A stretch of 64,000 bases of DNA. Source: an uncultured Lachnospiraceae bacterium. Its GTDB lineage: Bacteria; Bacillota; Clostridia; Lachnospirales; Lachnospiraceae. Position numbers and translations under genes: made by a program. This document shows positions 43,593-52,938 of the stretch, piece by piece (position 1 is the first letter of the stretch; every line of letters starts with the position of its first letter). Under the pieces are notes generated by a model, which searched no databases, had not been told where the DNA came from, and saw nothing but the letters and a program-made list of their open reading frames with translations. The stretch is taken from positions 65,743 through 129,742 of the forward strand of contig CAKRHW010000003.1 of the NCBI GenBank assembly GCA_934339365.1, given 5' to 3'.

Positions 43593-44435
43593 ATGGGAAT
43601 CAAAAAGTTTAACCCATATACACCTTCAAGAAGAAATATGACAAGTCTTGATTTTGCTGAGATTACTAAATCTACACCAGAAAAATCATTACTTGCTCCA
43701 AAGCAGAAAACTGCAGGTCGTAATAATCAGGGTAAGATTACAGTAAGACACCATGGTGGTGGAAATAGACAAAAATACAGAGTTATCGATTTTAAGAGAA
43801 GAAAAGATGATATTCCTGCTACAGTAAAGGCAATTGAATATGATCCAAACAGAACAGCAAATATCGCTTTGATCTGTTATGCGGATGGACAGAAATCATA
43901 TATTATCGCTCCAAACGGTTTAAAGGTTGGAATGACAATTATGAATGGTGCCAATGCGGAAGTGAAAGTTGGTAATACATTACCACTTGAAAATATTCCA
44001 GTTGGTACAGAAGTACACAACATTGAATTATATCCTGGAAAGGGTGGACAGTTAGTTCGTTCAGCAGGAAATTCAGCTCAGTTAATGGCAAAAGAAGGAA
44101 AGTATGCAACACTTAGATTGCCATCAGGTGAAATGAGAATGGTGCCTATCATTTGTAGAGCTACAATTGGTACGGTTGGAAATATTGAACATGACCTTGT
44201 TAACATAGGTAAAGCCGGACGTAAGCGTCACATGGGTGTAAGACCTACAGTTCGTGGATCTGTTATGAACCCTAATGACCATCCACATGGTGGTGGTGAA
44301 GGTAGAGCTCCAGTAGGACGTTCTGGACCATGCACACCTTGGGGTAAACCAGCATTGGGATTAAAGACACGTAAGAAGAACAAGAAATCAAATAAGATGA
44401 TCGTAAGAAGACGCGACGGAAAGAATATGAAGTAA
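43593..44435 (+). CDS. rplB: 50S ribosomal protein L2
   Basis: 280 residues. The conserved C-terminal NPNDHPHGGGEGRAPVGR, holding the histidine close to the peptidyl transferase centre, and the earlier HHGGGNRQKYRVIDFKR are intact. Confidence 0.98.
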   Translation: MGIKKFNPYTPSRRNMTSLDFAEITKSTPEKSLLAPKQKTAGRNNQGKITVRHHGGGNRQKYRVIDFKRRKDDIPATVKAIEYDPNRTANIALICYADGQKSYIIAPNGLKVGMTIMNGANAEVKVGNTLPLENIPVGTEVHNIELYPGKGGQLVRSAGNSAQLMAKEGKYATLRLPSGEMRMVPIICRATIGTVGNIEHDLVNIGKAGRKRHMGVRPTVRGSVMNPNDHPHGGGEGRAPVGRSGPCTPWGKPALGLKTRKKNKKSNKMIVRRRDGKNMK

Positions 44436-44449
44436 GGAGGGTTTAACCT

Positions 44450-44731
44450 ATGGGACGTTCACTGAAAAAGGGACCATTTGCGGACGCAAGTTTATTAAAG
44501 AAGATTGAAGCAATGAATGCTAACGATGACAAGCAAGTGATCAAGACTTGGTCACGTCGTTCAACAATCTTCCCACAGATGGTTGGACATACAATAGCAG
44601 TTCATGATGGTAGAAAGCATGTGCCTGTTTATATTACAGAAGATATGGTAGGCCACAAGCTTGGTGAATTCGTTGCTACCAGAACTTATAGAGGACATGG
44701 AAAAGACGAGAAGAAGACAAAGGCTCGTTAG
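44450..44731 (+). CDS. rpsS: 30S ribosomal protein S19
   Basis: 93 residues, opening GRSLKKGPFADASLLKKI, with the central TWSRRSTIFPQMVGHTIAVH. It sits on the 30S head with S13. AAGGAGGG precedes the ATG, 14 bp after rplB. Confidence 0.97.
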   Translation: MGRSLKKGPFADASLLKKIEAMNANDDKQVIKTWSRRSTIFPQMVGHTIAVHDGRKHVPVYITEDMVGHKLGEFVATRTYRGHGKDEKKTKAR

Positions 44732-44757
44732 TCAATATTTGAAAGGAGGTTTCATCC

Positions 44758-45144
44758 ATGGCTAAAGGACATAGATCCCAAATAAAAAGAGAGAGAAATG
44801 CGATTAAAGATACAAGACCATCAGCAAAAGTCTCTTATGCAAGAGTTTCTGTGCAGAAAGCATGTTTCGTTTTAGATGCAATCAGAGGTAAGGATGTAAC
44901 AACAGCACTTGGTATTTTGGCTTATAATCCAAGATATGCTTCAAGTGTTATAGAAAAAGTATTAAAGTCAGCAATTGCTAATGCTGAAAATAATAACGGA
45001 ATGAACGTTGAGAACCTTTATATTGAAGAGTGTTATGCAGGTAAAGGTCCTACAATGAAGAGAATCAGACCTAGAGCACAGGGTAGAGCTTATAGAATCG
45101 AAAAGAGAACAAGTCACATTACAGTTGTTCTTAATGAAAGATAG
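44758..45144 (+). CDS. rplV: 50S ribosomal protein L22
   Basis: 128 residues. The tunnel-lining hairpin GPTMKRIRPRAQGRAYRI is complete, without the deletions or duplications linked to macrolide resistance. AAAGGAGG precedes the ATG. Confidence 0.97.
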   Translation: MAKGHRSQIKRERNAIKDTRPSAKVSYARVSVQKACFVLDAIRGKDVTTALGILAYNPRYASSVIEKVLKSAIANAENNNGMNVENLYIEECYAGKGPTMKRIRPRAQGRAYRIEKRTSHITVVLNER

Positions 45145-45183
45145 AAAAGCATTTGATTATTCAAATTTTGAAAGGAGATAATG

Positions 45184-45849
45184 ATGGGACAGAAAGTTAA
45201 TCCTCACGGCTTAAGAGTCGGCGTTATCAAAGACTGGGACTCTAAGTGGTACGCAGAAGCTGATTTCGCAGACAAATTAGTGGAAGATGATAAGATCAGA
45301 AAGTACCTTAAGAAGAAGTTATACAGTGCAGGTGTTTCAAAGATTGAGATTGAAAGAGCATCTGAGAGAATTAAGATTACTATTTATACAGCTAAGCCTG
45401 GTGTTGTAATCGGAAAAGGCGGAGCTGAAATTGAGAAAGTAAAAGGTGAACTTGCTAAGCTTATCGCTGGAAATAGCAAATTGATCGTTGATATTAAAGA
45501 AGTAAAGAGACCAGACAGAGATGCTCAGTTAGTAGCTGAAAACATTGCTTTACAGTTAGAAAACCGTATCACTTTCAGAAGAGCAATGAAATCTTGTATG
45601 TCAAGAACAATGAAGGCTGGAGCAAAGGGAATTAAGACATCTTGTTCAGGACGTTTAGGTGGTGCTGATATGGCTCGTACAGAGTATTATAGCGAAGGTA
45701 CGATTCCTCTTCAGACACTTCGTGCTGATATTGATTATGGATTCGCTGAAGCAAACACAACTTATGGTAAAGTTGGTGTTAAGGTTTGGATTTATGAAGG
45801 CGAAGTACTTCCAACAAAGACTACAGTAAAGGAAGGGAGCGATAAATAA
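45184..45849 (+). CDS. rpsC: 30S ribosomal protein S3
   Basis: 221 residues from the second of two adjacent ATGs; that choice gives GQKVNPHGLRVG at the start and better spacing to AAAGGAG. The KH loop PGVVIGKGGAEIEKVK is present. Its stop overlaps the rplP start (TAATG). Confidence 0.97.
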   Translation: MGQKVNPHGLRVGVIKDWDSKWYAEADFADKLVEDDKIRKYLKKKLYSAGVSKIEIERASERIKITIYTAKPGVVIGKGGAEIEKVKGELAKLIAGNSKLIVDIKEVKRPDRDAQLVAENIALQLENRITFRRAMKSCMSRTMKAGAKGIKTSCSGRLGGADMARTEYYSEGTIPLQTLRADIDYGFAEANTTYGKVGVKVWIYEGEVLPTKTTVKEGSDK

Positions 45850-46286
45850 TGTTAATGCCAAAGAGAGTAAAGCATCGTAAAGAGTTTCGTGGATCGATGC
45901 GAGGCAAAGCCACTAGAGGAAATAAAATCACAAATGGTGAATACGGACTTGTCGCTTTAGAGCCAGCATGGATTAAATCAAACCAGATCGAAGCTGCCCG
46001 TATTGCTATGACACGTTATATCAAGCGTGGTGGTAAAGTTTGGATTAAAATTTTCCCAAGCAAACCGGTTACACATAAACCGTTAGAAGTTCGTATGGGT
46101 AAAGGAAAAGGTAACTTGGAGTTTTGGGTAGCAGTTGTAAAGCCAGGACGTGTATTGTTTGAAATTTCCGGAGTATCAGAGGAATTGGCAAGAGAAGCGT
46201 TACGTCTTGCTATGCATAAATTACCTGTGAAATGTAAAGTCGTTTCACGTGCAGACTTAGAAGGCGGTGATAACAGTGAAAATTAA
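45849..46286 (+). CDS. rplP: 50S ribosomal protein L16
   Basis: 145 residues, opening MLMPKRVKHRKEFRG. The region KPVTHKPLEVRMGKGKGNLE near the A-site tRNA is conserved. Confidence 0.97.
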   Translation: MLMPKRVKHRKEFRGSMRGKATRGNKITNGEYGLVALEPAWIKSNQIEAARIAMTRYIKRGGKVWIKIFPSKPVTHKPLEVRMGKGKGNLEFWVAVVKPGRVLFEISGVSEELAREALRLAMHKLPVKCKVVSRADLEGGDNSEN

Positions 46287-46479
46287 TAAATATGTAGAAG
46301 ATTTAAAGGCAAAATCAGCTGCAGAATTGAATGAAGAATTAGTAGCTGCTAAAAAGGAACTTTTTAATTTGAGATTCCAGAACGCAACAAATCAATTAGA
46401 TAACACAAGCAGAATCAAAGAAGTTCGTCGTAATATTGCGAGAATTCAGACTGTCATTGTAGAAAAGACAGAAGCTTAA
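46276..46479 (+). CDS. rpmC: 50S ribosomal protein L29
   Basis: 67 residues from the GTG at 46276, which overlaps rplP by 11 bp and has AAGGCGG 8 bases upstream. A GTG three codons earlier falls on that site itself. Two helices form the coiled hairpin typical of L29. Confidence 0.94.
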   Translation: MKINKYVEDLKAKSAAELNEELVAAKKELFNLRFQNATNQLDNTSRIKEVRRNIARIQTVIVEKTEA

Positions 46480-46527
46480 GTTTAAGATGATGATTGATTA
46501 TAGATTTCATTGAAAGGAGATATTGTT

Positions 46528-46782
46528 GTGGATAGAAATTTAAGAAAAACACGTACAGGAAAAGTCATCAGCGATAAGATGGATAAGACAATCGTTGTTG
46601 CTGTTGAAGATCATGTGAAGCATCCTTTGTACAAAAAGATCGTGAAAAGAACATACAAGTTAAAGGCACATGATGAAAAGAATGAGTGCGGTATTGGTGA
46701 TACAGTAAAGGTTATGGAAACAAGACCATTATCTAAGGATAAGAGATGGAGACTTGTGGAAATTATTGAGAAGGCTAGATAG
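46528..46782 (+). CDS. rpsQ: 30S ribosomal protein S17
   Basis: 84 residues from GTG at 46528, 9 bases after AAAGGAG; the longer frame would start on the ribosome-binding site. RTGKVISDKMDKTIVVAVE is the OB-fold hallmark. Confidence 0.95.
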   Translation: MDRNLRKTRTGKVISDKMDKTIVVAVEDHVKHPLYKKIVKRTYKLKAHDEKNECGIGDTVKVMETRPLSKDKRWRLVEIIEKAR

Positions 46783-46798
46783 TAGAAAGGAGATTATT

Positions 46799-47167
46799 AT
46801 GATTCAACAGGAAAGTAGACTTAAAGTCGCTGATAATACAGGCGCTAAAGAATTACTTTGTATCAGAGTAATGGGCGGTTCTACTAGAAGATATGCCAAC
46901 ATCGGAGATGTTATCGTTGCTACTGTTAAAGATGCAACACCAGGAGGTGTTGTAAAGAAAGGTGACGTTGTAAAGGCTGTAGTAGTCCGTACTGTAAAGG
47001 GTGCACGTCGTAAAGATGGTTCTTACATCAAATTTGATGAGAATGCTGCTGTTATCATTAAAGATGACAACAATCCAAGAGGAACTCGTATTTTTGGGCC
47101 TGTAGCTAGAGAATTAAGAGAAAAGCATTTCATGAAGATTGTTTCTTTAGCACCAGAAGTATTATAA
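46799..47167 (+). CDS. rplN: 50S ribosomal protein L14
   Basis: 122 residues from 46799 (MIQQESRLKVADNTGAKELL), after AAAGGAG. The intersubunit-bridge residues in GTRIFGPVARELREK are present. Confidence 0.97.
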   Translation: MIQQESRLKVADNTGAKELLCIRVMGGSTRRYANIGDVIVATVKDATPGGVVKKGDVVKAVVVRTVKGARRKDGSYIKFDENAAVIIKDDNNPRGTRIFGPVARELREKHFMKIVSLAPEVL

Positions 47168-47179
47168 GGAGGTGTAAGA

Positions 47180-47491
47180 ATGGCAACAATGAAGATTAAA
47201 AAGGGCGATATGGTTAAGGTTATCGCTGGTAAAGATAAAGATAAAGAAGGAAAAGTAGCATCTGTTAATGCAAAAAACAATACTGTAATTGTTGAAGGAA
47301 TTAACATGGTTACAAAGCATACAAAACCTAGTGCTGCAAATCAGGCAGGCGGTATTGTTACACAGGAAGGACCTATTGATATTTCTAACGTGATGTATCT
47401 TCACAAAGGAAAAGCTACAAGAGTTGGATTTAAGTTAGACGGAGATAAGAAAGTTCGTTTTGCAAAATCAACAGGCGATGTTATTGATTAA
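47180..47491 (+). CDS. rplX: 50S ribosomal protein L24
   Basis: 103 residues. The KOW motif KKGDMVKVIAGKDKDKEGKV is near the N-terminus. It is one of the first 50S assembly proteins. AAGGAGGTG precedes the ATG. Confidence 0.97.
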   Translation: MATMKIKKGDMVKVIAGKDKDKEGKVASVNAKNNTVIVEGINMVTKHTKPSAANQAGGIVTQEGPIDISNVMYLHKGKATRVGFKLDGDKKVRFAKSTGDVID

Positions 47492-47514
47492 TTGAGAGAG
47501 GAGGTCCAGAGAAA

Positions 47515-48054
47515 TTGAGTACTTTTAGAGATTTATATGATAATGAAATTAAAGACGCAATGGCTAAGAAGTTTAACTACAAGAATGTAATGGAGATCCC
47601 TAAACTTGATAAGGTTGTTATCAATATGGGTGTTGGTGAAGCAAAAGATAACGCTAAGTTATTAGATGCAGCTGTTAAGGATCTTGAAACAATTACTGGT
47701 CAGAAGGTCGTTACAACAAAAGCTAAGAATTCGGTAGCTAACTTCAAAATCAGAGAAGGACAGGCAATCGGATGTAAAGTTACATTACGAGGAGAAAGAA
47801 TGTATGAATTCGTTGAGAGACTTATTTGTTTAGCATTACCTCGTGTACGTGATTTTAGAGGTGTAAATCCTAATTCATTCGATGGAAGAGGAAACTATGC
47901 ACTTGGAATTAAGGAGCAGATCATCTTCCCTGAAATCGAATACGATAAGGTTGATAAAGTAAGAGGTATGGATATCATATTTGTTACAACAGCGAAGACA
48001 GATGAAGAAGCTCGTGAATTATTGACATTATTTAATATGCCATTTGCAAAATAA
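47515..48054 (+). CDS. rplE: 50S ribosomal protein L5
   Basis: 179 residues from a TTG after GAGGAGG. It binds 5S rRNA and contacts P-site tRNA. VVINMGVGEAKDNAK and FRGVNPNSFDGRGNYALG are family blocks. Confidence 0.97.
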   Translation: MSTFRDLYDNEIKDAMAKKFNYKNVMEIPKLDKVVINMGVGEAKDNAKLLDAAVKDLETITGQKVVTTKAKNSVANFKIREGQAIGCKVTLRGERMYEFVERLICLALPRVRDFRGVNPNSFDGRGNYALGIKEQIIFPEIEYDKVDKVRGMDIIFVTTAKTDEEARELLTLFNMPFAK

Positions 48055-48069
48055 TTAGGAGGTAAAACC

Positions 48070-48255
48070 ATGGCTAAAACCAGTATGAAAGTTAAGCAGC
48101 AGCGTAAACCTAAATTCTCCACAAGAGAATATAGCCGTTGCAGAATTTGTGGAAGACCACATGCTTATTTAAGAAAATACGGAATCTGCAGAATTTGCTT
48201 CCGTGAATTAGCATATAAAGGACAGATACCAGGAGTTAAGAAAGCATCTTGGTAG
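48070..48255 (+). CDS. rpsZ: 30S ribosomal protein S14, zinc type (S14Z)
   Basis: 61 residues with Cys24, Cys27, Cys40 and Cys43 as zinc ligands, the short Gram-positive form. It lies between rplE and rpsH as usual. TTAGGAGG precedes the ATG. Confidence 0.96.
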   Translation: MAKTSMKVKQQRKPKFSTREYSRCRICGRPHAYLRKYGICRICFRELAYKGQIPGVKKASW

Positions 48256-48270
48256 GAAGGAGAACGTAAA

Positions 48271-48672
48271 ATGACAATGAGCGATCCAATTGCAGATATG
48301 CTTACAAGAATTCGTAATGCAAATACTGCGAAACATGATACAGTTGATGTTCCTGCATCAAAGATGAAATTAGCAATTGCTGATATTTTAGTAAAAGAGG
48401 GATATATCACAAAATATGACATTGTAGAAGATGGTGCATTTAAGACAATCAGAATCACAATGAAATATGGAAAAGACAAAAACGAGAAGATTATTTCTGG
48501 TTTAAAGAAGATTTCTAAGCCAGGTCTTCGTGTTTATGCAAACAAAGATGAACTCCCTAGAGTACTTGGTGGTTTAGGAATTGCCATCATTTCAACAAAT
48601 CAAGGTGTAGTAACAGATAAAGAAGCTCGTAAATTAAACGTTGGTGGAGAAGTATTAGCATTTGTTTGGTAA
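48271..48672 (+). CDS. rpsH: 30S ribosomal protein S8
   Basis: 133 residues (MTMSDPIADMLTRIRNAN). The C-terminal GIAIISTNQGVVTDKEARK is conserved. S8 can regulate spc operons by binding mRNA near rplE in Escherichia coli; no matching site was recognised here. Confidence 0.97.
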   Translation: MTMSDPIADMLTRIRNANTAKHDTVDVPASKMKLAIADILVKEGYITKYDIVEDGAFKTIRITMKYGKDKNEKIISGLKKISKPGLRVYANKDELPRVLGGLGIAIISTNQGVVTDKEARKLNVGGEVLAFVW

Positions 48673-48719
48673 TAAATGCTAATAATCTACACGCTTAATA
48701 AATAGTAGGAGGTGCCGGC

Positions 48720-49262
48720 ATGTCCAGAATAGGAAGATTGCCTATCGCTATTCCAGCAGGTGTAACTGTTGATATAGCAGAAAATAATAAAGTAACAGTA
48801 AAAGGACCAAAGGGAACTCTTGAAAGAGTATTACCTGCGGAAATGACAATTGCAAAAGAAGATGATAAAGTAGTTGTAACAAGACCAAACGATCTTAAGA
48901 AAATGAAGTCTTTACATGGACTTACAAGAACACTCATTAACAATATGGTTATTGGTGTTACAGAAGGATTTTCTAAGGTTCTTGAAGTAAATGGTGTTGG
49001 TTACAGAGTTCAGAAGAAGGGAAATAAATTAGTATTTTCTCTTGGTTTCTCTCATCCGGTTGAGATGGAAGATCCAGCAGGAATTGAATCTTCTGTAGAA
49101 GGAACAAATAAGATTACCATTACTGGTATTGATAAAGAAAAAGTTGGCCAATTCGCAGCTGAAATCAGAGACTTAAGACGTCCAGAGCCATATAAGGGCA
49201 AGGGAATCAAGTATGCTGATGAAGTGATCAGACGTAAAGTTGGTAAGACTGGTAAGAAATAA
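48720..49262 (+). CDS. rplF: 50S ribosomal protein L6
   Basis: 180 residues with two related domains and the conserved RRPEPYKGKGIKYADEVIRR near the C-terminus. AGGAGGTG precedes the ATG. Confidence 0.97.
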   Translation: MSRIGRLPIAIPAGVTVDIAENNKVTVKGPKGTLERVLPAEMTIAKEDDKVVVTRPNDLKKMKSLHGLTRTLINNMVIGVTEGFSKVLEVNGVGYRVQKKGNKLVFSLGFSHPVEMEDPAGIESSVEGTNKITITGIDKEKVGQFAAEIRDLRRPEPYKGKGIKYADEVIRRKVGKTGKK

Positions 49263-49280
49263 TTAAAGGAGTGAACAAGG

Positions 49281-49649
49281 ATGATTAGTAAGAAATCAAG
49301 ATCAGAAGTACGTGTTAAAAAACACATGAAGACTCGTAATCGTTTCAGTGGTACAGCTGAGAGACCTCGTTTAGCTGTATTTAGAAGCAACAATCATATG
49401 TACGCTCAGATTATTGACGATACAGTTGGAAATACTCTAGTAGCTGCTTCAACACTTGAGAAGGCAGTTGCATCAGAGCTTGAAAAGACTAATAACGTTG
49501 ATGCTGCGGCATATTTGGGAACTGTAATTGGTAAAAGAGCACTTGAAAAGGGAATTACAACTGTAGTCTTTGATAGAGGCGGATTTATATACCAAGGTAA
49601 AATAAAAGCATTAGCAGACGCAGCAAGAGAAGCTGGTCTTCAATTCTAG
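49281..49649 (+). CDS. rplR: 50S ribosomal protein L18
   Basis: 122 residues with the basic N-terminal tail that binds 5S rRNA and the block RLAVFRSNNHMYAQIIDD. FDRGGFIYQGKIKALADAAR closes the fold. Confidence 0.97.
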   Translation: MISKKSRSEVRVKKHMKTRNRFSGTAERPRLAVFRSNNHMYAQIIDDTVGNTLVAASTLEKAVASELEKTNNVDAAAYLGTVIGKRALEKGITTVVFDRGGFIYQGKIKALADAAREAGLQF

Positions 49650-49664
49650 TCAAGGAGGAAAAAC

Positions 49665-50174
49665 ATGAGACGCGATATTATTGATACTGATTCAGTAGAA
49701 TTAGAAGAAAAAGTAGTATCAATCAAACGTGTAACTAAGGTTGTTAAGGGTGGTCGTAATTTCAGATTCACAGCTTTAGTTGTCGTTGGTGACGGTAAAG
49801 GCCGTGTTGGTGCTGGTTTAGGAAAAGCTTCTGAAATTCCAGAAGCAATTCGTAAGGGCAAAGAAGATGCTATGAAGAGACTTATTAACGTTCCTGTTGA
49901 TGCGAACTTAAGTATTCCTCATGACATCATCGGAAAGTTTGGTAGTGCTTCTGTATTGCTTAAGAAGGCTCCAGAAGGTACTGGTGTTATCGCCGGTGGT
50001 CCTGCACGTAACGTGTTAGAGCTTGCTGGTATTAAGAACATTCGTACAAAATCTTTAGGATCTAACAACAAGCAGAACGTTGTACTTGCTACACTTGAAG
50101 GTTTAGCAAAGTTAAAGACTCCGGAAGAAGTAGCTAGACTTCGTGGTAAGTCTGTAGAAGAAATCTTAGGCTAA
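49665..50174 (+). CDS. rpsE: 30S ribosomal protein S5
   Basis: 169 residues. The double-stranded-RNA-binding loop VKGGRNFRFTALVVVGDGKG has no spectinomycin-type change that I can recognise. Confidence 0.97.
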   Translation: MRRDIIDTDSVELEEKVVSIKRVTKVVKGGRNFRFTALVVVGDGKGRVGAGLGKASEIPEAIRKGKEDAMKRLINVPVDANLSIPHDIIGKFGSASVLLKKAPEGTGVIAGGPARNVLELAGIKNIRTKSLGSNNKQNVVLATLEGLAKLKTPEEVARLRGKSVEEILG

Positions 50175-50189
50175 TAGGAGGAAGTAAAG

Positions 50190-50372
50190 ATGGCAAGTAA
50201 ATTAAAGATTACATTAACTAAGTCAGTCATTGGAGCTGTTCCAAAGAATAGAAAGACAGTTGAAGCATTAGGATTAAAGAAAATTAATCAGACTGTTGAA
50301 ATGCCAGATAATGCTTCTACAAGAGGAATGATCCAAAGAGTTAGACATATGGTTAAAGTAGAAGAGATTTAA
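50190..50372 (+). CDS. rpmD: 50S ribosomal protein L30
   Basis: 60 residues of the short bacterial form, with LKITLTKSVIGAVPKNRKTV. AGGAGG precedes the ATG, 15 bp after rpsE. Confidence 0.96.
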   Translation: MASKLKITLTKSVIGAVPKNRKTVEALGLKKINQTVEMPDNASTRGMIQRVRHMVKVEEI

Positions 50373-50396
50373 TGAGAAAATAGAAGGAGGTGCGAA

Positions 50397-50837
50397 ATGG
50401 ATTTATCAAACTTACAACCTGCAGAAGGTTCAAGACAAAGTGATAACTTCAGAAGAGGCCGCGGACACGGTTCAGGAAATGGTAAGACAGCGGGCAAGGG
50501 TCATAAAGGACAAAAAGCACGTTCAGGTGGCACAAGACCAGGATTTGAAGGTGGTCAGATGCCTTTATACAGACGTATTCCTAAGAGAGGATTTACATGT
50601 AGAAACTCTAAGGAAATCGTTGGTATTAATTTAAATGCTCTTGAAGTATTTGATAATGGAACAGAGGTTTCTGTTGAAACATTAATTGAAGCAGGCATTG
50701 TTAAAAATCCTAGAGATGGTGTTAAAATACTGGGAAATGGAGAATTAACTAAGAAGCTCAATGTGAAAGTAAATGCTTTCAGTGCATCAGCAAAAGAAAA
50801 AATTGAAGCTCTTGGTGGAACCTGTGAGGTGATTTAA
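50397..50837 (+). CDS. rplO: 50S ribosomal protein L15
   Basis: 146 residues with the glycine-rich N-terminal extension GRGHGSGNGKTAGKGHKGQK that penetrates the 50S core. Its stop overlaps secY (TAATG). Confidence 0.97.
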   Translation: MDLSNLQPAEGSRQSDNFRRGRGHGSGNGKTAGKGHKGQKARSGGTRPGFEGGQMPLYRRIPKRGFTCRNSKEIVGINLNALEVFDNGTEVSVETLIEAGIVKNPRDGVKILGNGELTKKLNVKVNAFSASAKEKIEALGGTCEVI

Positions 50838-52156
50838 TGTTTAAAACACTCAAGCAAGCATTAAAAGTCAAGGATATACGTAAAGGATTGATCTATACAT
50901 TTCTTATGTTGATTATTGTTAGAATTGGATGCCAGTTACCATTACCTGGCACCAATTCAGATGCAATCAAAGAGATAACAAATCAGTTTTCGTCAGGTGC
51001 GTTTGGCTTTTTCGATGCAATGACGGGTGGTTCATTTAGTCAGATGTCAGTGTTTGCATTAAATATTACTCCATACATCACATCATCAATTATTATGCAG
51101 TTATTAACAATTGCAATCCCTAAATTAGAAGAGATTCAAAAAGATGGTGAGGATGGCAGAAAGAAAATACAAAAAGTTACACGTATTATGTCTGTATTTT
51201 TAGCAGCTCTTGAAGCCTTAGCAATGGCAATTGGTTTCGGAAGACGTGGACTTTTTGGAACAGACACAAGCGGATGGAAATACGCAAGTGTAATTATTGT
51301 TGCTGTTATTGCTATGACAGCAGGTGCAACATTATTGATGTGGATGGGTGAAAGAATCACAGAGAAAGGTGTTGGAAATGGTATTTCTATTATCCTTTTA
51401 ATAAATATCGTTTCGAGAATGCCTTCTGATATTATTGGATTATATGAGAAATTTGTTGGTGGTGCATCTTCCGTTGGAGGTTCAGCATTGGCAGCAGTTG
51501 TTATTGCAGCTGTAATTATTGTAGTTGTAGCATTTGTTGTTCTTTTAAATGACGGTGTTCGTAAGGTTCCTGTTCAGTATTCTAAAAAGATGCAGGGCAG
51601 AAAAGCAATGGGTGGACAGTCAAGTTTCATTCCTGTAAAGGTTAATATTGCAAACGTAATTCCAGTTATCTTTGCACAATCAATCTTACAGTTCCCAGTT
51701 GTTATTGCTTCCTTCTTTGGACATGGTCAGGATGGATGGACGAAGTATTTAACAACTACATATTGGTGTAATCCAGATAATTTAAAATATTCAATCGGAT
51801 TTGTTGTATATATCCTGCTTGTTGTTTTCTTTGCATATTTCTATACTTCAATCACATTCAATCCTATTGAAGTTGCAGATAATATGAAAAAGCAGGGTGG
51901 ATTTATTCCAGGTATTCGTCCTGGTAAGCCAACTTCAGAATATTTACAGACAATTTTAAATTATGTAGTATTCGTCGGTGCAATCGGACTGATTATCGTC
52001 TGTGTAATTCCAATCTTAATGTCTGGAATTTTCTCAGCCGATGTATCATTCGGTGGAACATCATTAATCATCATAGTTGGTGTTATATTAGAGACTATGA
52101 AGACAATAGAATCTAAGATGGTTGTTCGCAACTATAAAGGATTTTTATTAGATTAG
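50837..52156 (+). CDS. secY: Preprotein translocase channel SecY
   Basis: 439 residues with ten membrane helices. The plug region (GFFDAMTGGSFSQMSVFALN) and the cytosolic loops that bind SecA and the ribosome are visible. secE is at 15679. The gene overlaps rplO by one base and ends before a terminator, which separates it from adk. Confidence 0.97.
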   Translation: MFKTLKQALKVKDIRKGLIYTFLMLIIVRIGCQLPLPGTNSDAIKEITNQFSSGAFGFFDAMTGGSFSQMSVFALNITPYITSSIIMQLLTIAIPKLEEIQKDGEDGRKKIQKVTRIMSVFLAALEALAMAIGFGRRGLFGTDTSGWKYASVIIVAVIAMTAGATLLMWMGERITEKGVGNGISIILLINIVSRMPSDIIGLYEKFVGGASSVGGSALAAVVIAAVIIVVVAFVVLLNDGVRKVPVQYSKKMQGRKAMGGQSSFIPVKVNIANVIPVIFAQSILQFPVVIASFFGHGQDGWTKYLTTTYWCNPDNLKYSIGFVVYILLVVFFAYFYTSITFNPIEVADNMKKQGGFIPGIRPGKPTSEYLQTILNYVVFVGAIGLIIVCVIPILMSGIFSADVSFGGTSLIIIVGVILETMKTIESKMVVRNYKGFLLD

Positions 52157-52167
52157 TCGTACACAGA

Positions 52168-52217
52168 TAAAATGGGACATACCGGTGAATATGCTGGTAG
52201 CCCCATTTTATTTTTTA
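52168..52217 (+). terminator. Terminator after secY
   Basis: TAAAATGGG (52168-52176) pairs with CCCATTTTA (52202-52210), with inner TACCGG/CTGGTA. A T-rich stretch follows. Confidence 0.8.
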
Positions 52218-52289
52218 TTTCATAAAAGTATTTCTTTTATTGATATTTGAACTATAAATCTATAAAACTTACAAAGAATGGAGTTAAAG

Positions 52290-52937
52290 ATGAAGATTAT
52301 CATGTTAGGAGCACCTGGTGCAGGAAAAGGTACACAGGCAAAGATGTTATCAAAGAAGTATGATATTCCACATATTTCTACAGGAGATATTTTCCGGGCT
52401 AATATTAAAAATGGAACAGAACTTGGAAAAAAAGCACAGACATATATGGATCAGGGATTATTAGTTCCAGATGAATTAGTGGTTGATTTAGTGGTTGACA
52501 GAGTAAAACAGGATGATTGCAAAAAGGGATATGTTTTAGACGGATTTCCACGTACAATACCTCAGGCAGAAAGTTTAGATAAGGCTTTAGAAGCAGCTGG
52601 CGATAAAGTTGATTATGCAGTAAATGTTGAAGTACCTGATGAAAATATCATTAACAGAATGGGTGGAAGACGTGCCTGTGTAAATTGCGGAGCCACATAT
52701 CATTTAACATATATGCCACCAAAGACAGAAGGTAAATGCGATACATGTGGAAGTGATTTGATTTTAAGAGATGATGATAAGCCAGAAACAGTAAAGAAAC
52801 GTTTAGGTGTATATCATGATCAGACACAGCCATTAATTGATTATTATACAAAGAAGAATATCTTAGTTGAAGTTGATGGTACAAAGGAAATCAACGATGT
52901 CTTTGATGAAATCGTTAAGGTTTTAGGAGAAAACTAA
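52290..52937 (+). CDS. adk: Adenylate kinase with zinc-binding lid
   Basis: 215 residues from the ATG at 52290, which has GGAG at the right distance; the ATG at 52278 has none. The P-loop is GAPGAGKGT. The lid domain carries four cysteines (CVNC and CDTC), the zinc form of Gram-positives. It balances AMP, ADP and ATP. map starts one base after its stop. Confidence 0.96.
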   Translation: MKIIMLGAPGAGKGTQAKMLSKKYDIPHISTGDIFRANIKNGTELGKKAQTYMDQGLLVPDELVVDLVVDRVKQDDCKKGYVLDGFPRTIPQAESLDKALEAAGDKVDYAVNVEVPDENIINRMGGRRACVNCGATYHLTYMPPKTEGKCDTCGSDLILRDDDKPETVKKRLGVYHDQTQPLIDYYTKKNILVEVDGTKEINDVFDEIVKVLGEN

Positions 52938-52938
52938 T